Source: Motacilla alba alba (lineage: Eukaryota; Chordata; Aves; Passeriformes; Motacillidae). Taken from it: DNA of 64,000 bases. Shown here in pieces: positions 49,427 through 58,160 of this stretch. The DNA is taken from contig NC_052020.1 of NCBI RefSeq assembly GCF_015832195.1, positions 806,001 to 870,000 of the forward strand. The letters run 5' to 3'. Under the pieces are notes generated by a model. It saw only the letters and a program-made list of their open reading frames with translations. It was not told the origin of the DNA and did not search any database. The position numbers and the translations under genes are program-made. Position 1 is the first letter of the stretch. Every line of letters begins with the position of its first letter.

Positions 49427-51629
49427 GCTGCTGCTGTGGGACCAGCTGCCGCCTCTGCACACTCTTGCCACCTGGCTGCCTCCCGCGTTCAGCCCGCGCT
49501 CTGGCCTCGGCCACGGGCCCGGGGACGGTTGCCAGCCACCGGGCTGGCCCCAAAGGCTGTGATGTCACAAGAGCACCCATCCATGGGCTTGCAAGGGCCT
49601 TCTGAGGTCACAGGCTCCAGCCTGGGGCCCACGCCCAGCATGGCACCCTCCTGGAGCTGAGCGCTGAGTGCCACGCCCAGGCTTGCCTTGAGCCCCTCCC
49701 CCTGACATGGGCAGCCTGTTCCAAAACCCGATTCCTCCTTCTGGGAAAAAGGTCTTCCTAATGTCCAACCAAACCATCCCCTGGCACACCTTGAAACCTC
49801 TTTGCTTTGCTTCTGCTCTCCCTTGCCCTTGCCTGAAGAGGGTCCCCTGGGGAGTCGTCCGAGTAACGACTATCAAACCAATATGACTCCATGTCTTTCT
49901 ACTTTTTTCAGCAATTTTGGCATATTTATGCTTCTCTGTACTCTGTTTCAGGCCACCACTGCTTAATGCTCATTGGTTAAATAACTTTATTCACATATAC
50001 GTGTTATTGACTGATTGATTGTCACGCTCTAGGCATTTTTAGTTGCAATTCTCATATCATGTTTGGCATCTGGCTTCATCCTTGCACAACACTCATTCCT
50101 ACTTGTTGTATCTCTTAGAGGACAGTATATGGTCTGTCTTGTTCCGAGGACAGTACATGGTCATCAAAGTAACTCTGTAATCTGCAGGCCCGGGTTGTCC
50201 AATTCTTGTAAGTGTACAGCATGCCCTTGTTCTGCCAAAAAGTCTTTGAAACTTGCCCTCCTGGCAGAAGTCTGGCACTGATGTGCCGGCAGCAGAGGAG
50301 GCTGTGCCAATGAGTGCTGCTCAACCTTTAGCACATCCTGAGGGGCTCCTCTCCTGGTTCTTTCTGTCTGTCCATTACAGAAGAAAGCAGCGGCTCGGCA
50401 AAGACCTGCCGGTTCATGTCACAGCCAGTTGGTCCAAGGGGAAAAGGTCAAGAAATAGGGCGGGAAATGAACTTAGGCTGGAAAGTTGAAGAGGATTTCT
50501 TCTGGGAGAGCTTTTCAGGATGCACAGCCTTGTTTTTGAAGATGCACTGGGAGCAGCAGACGCAAGGCACTTCTAGGCTGGGGCTGCTGTGGCAGCAGGA
50601 CAATCGGCAGGCTCCCTCCAGTCCTTGAGCCCTCAAAGCAGAGGAGAATGGCACTGAAACCAGACAGAACTTGTCTCTGAATGTTACGATAAAAGAGGCG
50701 ACTGCATACAAAAGGAACTCTATTGCTGCTGCTGCTCTTGCACAACTTTGAGCAGCCCTGTGATGGAAGGGATGCGCACGATTTGTTCTGCTGAGGAGCA
50801 GAGAGCATGGGTATCCCAGGGAAGGAATTGCAAGGAGTGTGAGAGTTGCACGGCAGAAGACTATGTGCATGGCACTCCCATGTACAGCACTGGGCATATT
50901 GTTCTTTAGGAAGGAAATAGTCTGCTTGTAACTGCATGGGAGATTTAAAAACAAATAATATTTTGGTTTGGTTTTTTTTTTTTTTGGTGAGTGCAAGGCT
51001 TTATTTGAAATAGACCTCAATAATTAGTTTCAAGCTTTTGCCTTGAAATATTCTCCTCAGCACTAGTAAATTATGGACTTCTATGTGATCCAAGAAATTT
51101 GTGAATTCCGAATGGGGAGATCTCCACTTGCTGGTACTTTGCTGGTTTTTGAAGAAACTCTTAGCTCTCATCCAAGGCTTCCTCTGAGGGCTTCCTTTTC
51201 TGTTCTTGTGAGACCTTTTCTAAGTGCCTCATTTTAGTTTGTAAACCAAAGGCAAGTCTATTGGAAGGAGCAATATGTTGGTGCACGAGTGCTGGTGTGG
51301 AGCTCTCGAGCAAACCCATCAATCGCTCCATCCCGTCACCTGTGGAACAGCGAAAGACCATGGCAATGCATGGAAAACCTGAGCTTTATTGAACTCTAAG
51401 ACTCTTAAAAGCTACAACTAACGGCGGACGCCACTGCCTAACTACACCTAACTACTAGGAACCCGTTTTCTAACTCCCAAAAACTTTCTAAACCTTGAAA
51501 ACCTACAACATCTAAGTAAAAACTTTCCTAAAAACAACAACTAAAAAAGAGGGGCTTTAGCACAGCCATGGTGGGGAACGTCCCAGTGCCTGGCGTGGGC
51601 CCTGGTCACGCATTCCCTGGCACGTGCCG

Positions 51630-52470
51630 CTAGCCCAGAGCGGGGCTGGAGCCTGAGAGCCGAGGTCGAGGGCAGAAGCGGACTCTCCTGCCCTTCCAAA
51701 GGGCACATCTCCTCTGGCTGCTCTCTCTGGGCAGTGCCTTGTGCACAGGGCGGTGCTGCAGGCACAGCTCCATCAGGGCACGGTTGTCCCTGAGCAGCCG
51801 CAGCAGGCGCTGGCAGCCGCAGCGGCCCCGGCAGCCATTGCCTGCAGAGGCTGAGGGTCTGCGGCGCTGCTCCTGCAAGACACAGAAGAAGGAGGGCAGG
51901 GCATGAGCCCCGTGGCTCTGGCTGCGGCCTCTGCGGGGTTGAGGCGCGCCTGGCCGGGCTGGGGCGGGCAGGGGCCGCAGGAAGGAGAGGCGCGCCCGCG
52001 GCTCCCCGGGGCTCCGCGTGGGCCCCGTTGGTGCGCAGGGGCTGAGCCCCCTGTGCCTCGGGGCCTGGGCCAAAGGGCCGGGCAGGAGGCCCAGGAGCCC
52101 CGGGGCCTGCCCGGCTTTGCGGCCCCGTGCCGGCTCTCGGGCCTGGCCCCACAGCACCTTGGCCCCAGGCTTCGGGGGCTCCTGGCCCCAGCTGCCCCAG
52201 CCCGTCGCTCACCTCTGCCGAGCGTCTCCTGAGCCCCCTGCCAAGCCAGCATGCCAGCAGCACGGCGCTCAGCAGCGTGGTCAGGGCGGAGCAGGTGCAG
52301 CAGAGCAGCTGCAGGCCATGCCAGGGGCTGGGCTCTGGGCCCGCGAGCTGCTGCTCCAGCTCCTCGGGAAGGACAGCGTCCCCCTCGAGACGGCTGGAAG
52401 GGTCGAGTCTTCCAGCCAGGAGCAGGAGCACGGAGAGCTGCAGGAGCCTGGGGAAGCCTGGGCCGGCCAT
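51630..52470 (-). CDS. Array gene copy 10: intact gene with a diverged upstream region
   Basis: Exon 1 is 52470-52213 and exon 2 is 51872-51630, with a 340-bp intron. Residues are Pro7, Val70, Cys74 (Arg elsewhere, at the end of the membrane segment) and Val129. The CDS and proximal promoter match other copies, but from about 52752 the upstream CR1 piece becomes strongly diverged and the 422-bp segment is missing, so the distance to the next gene is only 2,636 bp. Predicted product 166 aa, intact. Confidence 0.6.
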
Positions 52471-54265
52471 GCTGCTGCTGTGGGACCAGCTGCCGCCTCT
52501 GCACACTCTTGCCACCTCGCTGCCTCCCGCGTTCAGCCCGCGCTCTGGCCTCAGCCACGGGCCCGGGGACAGTTGCCAGCCACCGGGCTGGCCCCAAAGG
52601 CTGTGATGTCACAAAAGCACCCATCCATGGGCTTGCAAGGGCCTTCTGAGGTCACAGGCTCCAGCCTGGGGCCCACGCCCAGCATGGCACCCTCCTGGAG
52701 CTGAGCGCTGAGTGCCACGCCCAGGCTTGCCTTGAGCCCCTCCCCCTGACATGGGTAGCTTATTCCGAAACCTTATAAGCTTTTCTAGGAAAAAGGTCTT
52801 CCTAATGTCCAACTAAAACCTTTTTTGGCACACCCTCAATTTTCTCTGCTGTGCATCTGCTCTCCCTTGTCCCTGCGCACCCGGCAGAAGTCTGGCACTG
52901 AGGTGCCGGCAGCAGAGGAGGCTGTGCCAATGAGTGCTGCTGAAACTTTCGGACATCTTGAGGGGCTCCTCTCCTCATTCTTTCTATCTGTCCATTACAG
53001 AAGAAAGCAGCAGCTTGGCAAAGACCTGCTGGTTCATGTCACAGCCAGTTGGTCCCAGGGGAAAAGGTCAAAAATAGAGCGGGAAAAAGACTGAGGCTGG
53101 AAAGTTGAAGAGGATTTCTTCTGGGAGAGCTTTTCAGGATGCACAGCCTTGTTTTTGAAGATGCACTGGGAGCAGCAGACACAAGGCACTTCTAGGCTGG
53201 GGCTGCTGTGGCAGCAGGACAATCTGCAGGCTCCCTCCAGTCCTAGAGCCCTCAAAGCAGAGGAGAATGGCACTGAAAGCAGACAGAACTTGTCTCTAAA
53301 TGTTACGATAAAAGAGGTGACTGCATACAAAAGAAATTCTATTGCTGCTGCTCTTTGAGTCATCACTTGCACAACTTTGAGCAGCCCTGTGATGGAAGGG
53401 GTGCTCACGATTTGTTCTGCTGAGGAGCAGACAGCATGGGTATCCCAGAGAAGGAATTGCAAGGAGTGTGAGAGTTGCACGGCAGAAGACTATGTGCATG
53501 GTACTGCCATGTACAGCACTGGGCATATTGTTCTTTAGGAAGGAAAGAGTCTGCTTGTAACTGCATGGGAGATTTAAAAACAAATAATATTTAGGTTTGG
53601 TTGTTTTTTTTGGTAAGTACAAGGCTTTATTTGAAATAGACCTCAATAATTAATTTCAAGCTTTTGCCTTGAAATATTCTCCTCAGCACTTCTAAAATCT
53701 GGAGTACTACTCAATTCAAGACATACCAAGAAATTTGTGAATTCGGAATTGCACGATCTCCACTTGCTGGTACCATAGTGCTTTTGGAAGAAACTCTTGG
53801 CTCTCATCCAAGGCTTCCTCTGAGGGCTTTCATTCCTATTCCTGTGATAAGTTCCATAACCACCTCATTTTAGTTTGTAAACCAAAGGCAAGCGTTTTAG
53901 AAGGAGCAATATGTTGGTGCATGAGTGCTGGTGTGGAGCTCTCGAGCAAACCCATCAATCGCTCCATCCCGTCACGTGTGGAACAGCGAAAGACCACGGC
54001 AATGTATGGAAAACCTGAGCTTTATTGAACTCTAAGACTCTTAAAAGCTACAACTAACGGCGGACGCCACTGCCTAACTACACCTAACTACTAGGAACCC
54101 GTTTCCTAAAACACATCTACTTTCTAAACCTTGAAAGCCTACAACATCTAAGTAAAAACTTTCCTAAAAACAACAACTAAAAAAGAGGGGCTTTAGCACA
54201 GCCATGGTGGGGAACGTCCCAGTGCCTGGCGTGGGCCCTGGTCACGCATTCCCCGGCACGTGCCG

Positions 54266-55106
54266 CTAGCCCAGAGCGGGGCTGGAGCCTGAGAGCCGAG
54301 GTCGAGGGCAGAAGCGGACTCTCCTGCCCTTCCAAAGGGCACATCTCCTCTGGCTGCTCTCTCTAGGCAGTGCCTTGTGCGCAGGGCGGTGCTGCAGGCA
54401 CAGCTACATCAGGGCACGGTTGTCCCTGAGCAGCCGCAGCAGGCGCTGGCAGCCGCAGCGGCCCCGGCAGCCATTGCCTGCAGAGGCTGAGGGTCTGCGG
54501 CGCTGCTCCTGCAAGACACAGAAGAAGGAGGGCAGGGCATGAGCCCCGTGGCTCTGGCTGCGGCCTCTGCGGGGTTGAGGCGTGCCTGGCCGGGCTGGGG
54601 CGGGCAGGGGCCGCAGGAAGGAGAGGCGCGCCCGCGGCTCCCCGGGGCTCAGCGTGGGCCCCGTTGGTGCGCAGGGGCTGAGCCCCCTGCGCCTCGGGGC
54701 CTGGGACAAAGGGCCGGGCAGGAGGCCCAGGAGCCCCGGGGCCTGCCCGGCTCTGCGGCCCCGTGCCGGCTCTCGGGCCTGGCCCCACAGCACCTTGGCC
54801 CCAGGCTTCGGGGGCTCCTGGCCCCAGCTGCCCGAGCCCGTCGCTCACCTCTGCCGAGCGTCTCCTGAGCCCCCTGCCAAGCCAGCGTGCCAGCAGCACG
54901 GCGCTCAGCAGCGTGGTCAGGGCGGAGCAGGTGCAGCAGAGCAGCTGCAGGCCATGCCAGGGGCTGGGCTCTGGGCCCGCGAGCTGCTGCTCCAGCTCCT
55001 CGGGAAGGACAGCGTCCCCCTCGAGACGGCTGGAAGGGTCGAGTCTTCCAGCCAGGAGCAGGAGCACGGAGAGCTGCAGGAGCCTGGAGAAGCCTGGGCC
55101 GGCCAT
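54266..55106 (-). pseudogene. Array gene copy 11: nonsense codon in exon 2
   Basis: Exon 1 (55106-54849) is intact, with Gly3, Ser7 and Val70, and the GT-AG intron is 340 bp. In exon 2 (54508 to the original stop at 54266) the Glu121 codon GAG has become TAG at 54406-54404, through plus-strand CAGCTACATC in place of CAGCTCCATC. The product would stop after 120 residues, losing the end of the amphipathic helix and the Arg/Cys-rich tail. The stop lies in the last exon, so the mRNA might escape nonsense-mediated decay and give a truncated protein. This is the right-edge unit, and its upstream region carries the retroviral insertion. Confidence 0.65.
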
Positions 55107-55488
55107 GCTGCTGCTGTGGGACCAGCTGCCGCCTCTGCACACTCTTGCCACCTGGCTGCCTCCCGCGTTCAGCCCGCGCTCTGGCCTCGGCCACGGGCCT
55201 GGGGACGGTTGCCAGCCACCGGGCTGGCCCCAAAGGCTGTGATGTCACAAAAGCACCCATCCATGGGCTTGCAAGGGCCTTCTGAGGTCACAGGCTCCAG
55301 CCTGGGGCCCACGCCCAGCATGGCACCCTCCTGGAGCTGAGCGCTGAGTGCCACGCCCAGGCTTGCCTTGAGCCCCTCCCCCTGACATGGGCAGCCTGTT
55401 CCAAAACCCGATTCCCCTTTCTGGGAAAAAGGTCTTCCTAATGTCCAACCAAACCATCCCCTGGCACACCTTAAAACCTCTTTGGTTT

Positions 55489-55492
55489 GCAT
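55489..55492. repeat. Target-site duplication GCAT, left side of the ERV insertion
   Basis: GCAT at 55489-55492 is repeated at 56570-56573 on the other side of the retroviral fragment. Unit 10 has a single GCATCTGCTCTCCC at the matching position (near 52850), which is the unoccupied site. The 4-bp length suits gammaretrovirus-like integration. Confidence 0.75.
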
Positions 55493-56053
55493 TGTCGTGT
55501 ATGGACATATGATGACAGTCATAGAAAAAGGGAAGCTTCCCAATAGTTGGTCTTTACAATGCTGTGAAGTGTATGCTTTATTAAAGGGGATAAAATGTCT
55601 TGATCAAAAGTGTGGTACCATATTCTCTGATTCGAAATATGCTTTTGGGGTAGTACATACTTTTGGGCGAATCTGGGCAGAGAGGATTTGTCAACTCAAA
55701 GGAAATAACCCTAATTCCTGAGGGCCTCTTAAGGGCAGTGTTAGAAGCCTTAAAAGGACTTAAAAGAAATTGCAGTGGTACATATAAAGGGACATCAAAA
55801 AGGCAATTCCAGGGAAATGAGAGGAAACAATCTAGCAGATATAGATGCAAAAAGGGCGGCTATAGAAACTTCAGAAAAGATCTTCAAGTTAAAGGAAATG
55901 GGAAACGAGGACGATGAAGATAAGGGAAGAGATTCCTATATTCAATGCGAAAGAACAGGAGGAATTACAAAAACATGGTGCAACCCAGAATGAAAAATGG
56001 GAATGGAGAATGCCAGATGGTAGGCAAGTGTTAAGCAAAGCCTTAACCAGGAA
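55493..56053 (+). pseudogene. Endogenous retrovirus pol fragment (RNase H to integrase N-terminus), broken
   Basis: The plus strand holds decayed class I (gammaretrovirus-like) pol sequence. An RNase H piece includes the FSDSKYAF motif near 55620-55650, matching the DSRYAF-type catalytic Asp motif. A later RNase H portion contains HIKGHQKGNS near 55780 and ADIDAKRAA near 55835. The start of integrase shows PDGRQVL near 56015-56035. These parts lie in different frames, with breaks around 55690, 55770 and 55920, so no functional protein is possible. RT, protease, gag and the rest of integrase are absent. The fragment starts inside pol at 55493 and ends at the junction with the inverted LTR. Confidence 0.75.
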
Positions 56054-56569
56054 GGGCCCCCAATGTTGTGATGAACATGAACGAGGCCAGTCCTTCTCAG
56101 GAGAAAGAGGCTCTTGTATATTTAAATAGCTACAAGGAAGGGAGTGAGTCACTGACGCAGCGACTCAAAACCACAACAGTGTGTTATCCCCAAACGGACT
56201 GGGTTCTCCCCAGAAAACAAGTTTCAAAAAACAAGAGAACCAAGCCCAATGAAACCTGCCCCTTTTATAGCCCCCTTCGAGTCCAGGATTGGTGGATTTT
56301 GGATCCTCGCAGTGATTGGTCCATTTCCAGGCTTCTCATTGGTCTTTAACGCTGTTCATTCTTGACCAATCATTTCTCCAGGGCGTCAAACGATTGGTCA
56401 GATCTCCTGTCCAATCTTCTTCAACCTCACTCTGCCCCACTGGAGTGTCCTCCACCAAACCCTGGACCCTTCCTCCAGAACATTCCAACAACTCCAACTC
56501 TCAACATAACACAATAAATACAATATAATTGAACACTACTCTAACATTACGTGAGTTTTACTTATAACA
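56054..56569 (-). mobile_element. Inverted ERV LTR with partial primer-binding site
   Basis: On the minus strand a 506-bp LTR runs from TGTTATAAG at 56569 to CACAACA at 56064. It is followed by TTGGGGGCCC (56063-56054), which matches the first bases of a proline-tRNA primer-binding site before pol sequence takes over. The promoter reads in the same sense: CCAAT boxes (plus-strand ATTGG at about 56287, 56315, 56338 and 56392) lie upstream of a TATA box CTATAAAAGG at 56270-56261. The orientation is therefore opposite to the adjoining pol piece. The LTR could supply an ectopic minus-strand promoter about 1 kb upstream of copy 11. Confidence 0.7.
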
Positions 56570-56573
56570 GCAT

Positions 56574-56985
56574 CTGCTCTCCCTTGTCCCTGCGCACCCG
56601 GCAGAAGTCTGGCACTGACGTGCCGGCAGCAGAGGAGGCTGTGCCAATGAGTGCTGCTCAACCTTTAGCACATCCTGAGGGGCTCCTCTCCTGGTTCTTT
56701 CTGTCTGTCCATTACAGAAGAAAGCAGCAACTTGGCAAAGACCTGCCGGTTCATGTCACAGCCAGTTGGTCCAAGGGGAAAAGGTCAAGAAATAGAGCGG
56801 GAAATGAACTTAGGCTGGAAAGTTGAAGAGGATTTCTTCTGGGAGAGCTTTTCAGGATGCACAGCCTTGTTTTTGAAGATGCACTGGGAGCAGCAGACGC
56901 AAGGCACTTCTAGGCTGGGGCTGCTGTGGCAGCAGGACAATCGGCAGCCTCTCTCCAGTCCTTGAGCCCTCAAAGCAGAGGAGAA
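56574..56985. repeat. Partial twelfth spacer, right end of the array
   Basis: From 'CTGCTCTCCCTTGTCCCTG' the sequence follows the unit spacer, in the unit-10 form without the 422-bp segment, up to 'GCAGAGGAGAATGG' near 56985. It then changes abruptly to unrelated DNA. The copy is close to the core spacer sequence, so the array edge is a sharp breakpoint, not a gradual decay. Confidence 0.8.
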
Positions 56986-57500
56986 TGGAATTTCTTAATA
57001 ACAGATGTTGTGTTTGCTTTCTATATTGTATACATGTATAGAGTACAATGACAGAGAGAGAATGAGCTCATAGAGTCAGCTGAGACACTTCTTAAGGAAT
57101 TTTTCAGGCATGGAACACACACTTTGATATGGCTCCACACACTCTCTATCCTCCTGAGAGAAATCATTTACACAGGAGTTCAACCAACATAGGAGTATAA
57201 CAATCCCCGTGAGTTTACTATCTGGAGTTGGATTTGGAGTGCAGTAGTTTTGGGCCAAGATCTAGGAATTGGTGCTCTGTGAAGTATGGCCCTGCCTGAG
57301 GCTGCCCCGCAATGGCAGGGATTTGCCCAGTGCTTGTGGCAGCAACTGCTGGAGCGAGTGTCACTGGCAGAGGAGGAACATTGAGCTGGACACAGAGCCC
57401 AGTGGGAAGGACAGAGCTTCCCAAGGTTGTGGCTGTGTGGAGTACATGCTGTGTTTTAGGCACTGAGCCAGGAGCGGAGCAGGCTGTGGTACTCTGGGAA
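56986..57500. other. Unique sequence right of the array
   Basis: No gene recognised. A short AT-rich part (57000-57060) is followed by moderately GC-rich sequence with short open frames on both strands and no recognisable domain. It may be decayed repeat DNA. Confidence 0.5.
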
Positions 57501-57572
57501 ACTGTATGAAGAGTGGCTGAGGGGACTTGGTCTGTTCAGCTGGAGGAGAGGAGACTGAGGGGAGACCTCAGT
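57501..57572 (+). mobile_element. Short CR1 fragment
   Basis: The segment 'GAAGAGTGGCTGAGGGGACT' through 'GTCTGTTCAGCTGGAGG' and 'ACTGAGGGGAGACCTCA' matches the CR1 3' region in sense orientation, cut off on both sides. Confidence 0.7.
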
Positions 57573-57669
57573 ATGAGATCAAAATTATATAGACAAAATT
57601 GTATGTTTACATTTGTCTTGAAATCTGTGGCAACATAAGGGCAAACGAATCCACAAAACCATGAGGTGC

Positions 57670-58160
57670 AGGGGTGTATCCCTTGGCCTTGGCTGGATGG
57701 CAGGTGCCCACTAAGTCACTCTATCCCTCCCTTTCCCAATAGGACAGGGGAGAGAGTAATATGAAGGACAGCCATCAGTGTGAGGTAAGAAAGAAAGCAA
57801 TTAGCAAGAATCTGTGTGTGCATAAACGAAGGACAAAAAGGCTATCTTTACTTCCCATTGCAGTGATGTTTGGACCCTTCCAAAAGCAGGGCCCCGGCAT
57901 GCGTAACGGTTTCTCCGAGAGGCAAAGGTTGAGGAATCACGAATGCCGCCTCTTCCTCCTCTCTCCCATAGCTTATATATCTGAGCTGAACTCATAGGGT
58001 GTGGAATATCCCTTTGGCTAATTTGGGTCAGTGCTGTTTGGCAGTAGCCAAAACAACAGTCTGTTATCAACACCTGTCCAGCTACTAATGCAAAGCACAG
58101 CACTGAGAGGGCTGTGGGCTTTACCTCAGTCAGAGCCAGTACAGTACAAGGGGTTATAGA
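57670..58160 (+). mobile_element. Avian ERV LTR-like fragment
   Basis: Two blocks resemble a widespread bird ERV LTR that I recall. One is near 57685-57745 ('GGCTGGATGGCAGGTGCCCA' and 'AGGACAGGGGAGAGAG'). The other is near 58000-58070 ('GTGGAATATCCCTTTGGCTA', 'TTTGGGTCAG', 'TGTTATCAACACCTGTCC'). The order and spacing suggest one diverged LTR with an insertion or rearrangement between the blocks. No coding domain is seen. Exact ends are undetermined. Confidence 0.5.

Larger units (their letters stand above)
23650..56985 (-). repeat. Eleven-unit tandem array, ~3,040-bp period, one gene per unit
   Basis: Corresponding exon-1 positions recur at intervals of 3039, 3040, 3040, 3042, 3041, 3037, 3048, 3044, 3044 and 2636 bp. 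All units are in the same orientation. Each contains a minus-strand two-exon gene of about 0.85 kb (CDS span), its 3' flank with AATAAA, a truncated CR1 piece upstream of the gene, and a spacer of roughly 1.5 kb. Left-edge homology fades in around 23650. On the right, a partial twelfth spacer stops abruptly near 56985 after 'GCAGAGGAGAATGG'. Units 10 and 11 lack a 422-bp spacer segment. Unit 11 instead contains a retroviral insertion of about 1.08 kb. High similarity across spacers as well as exons implies recent amplification or ongoing homogenisation. Confidence 0.95.

Noticed and set aside
23650..56985. Possible CRISPR-like or satellite interpretation of the repeat block
   Set aside because: Units of 3 kb contain spliced gene structure and vertebrate retroelement pieces. 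There are no short repeats with spacers, and the unit is far too long and complex for a simple satellite.
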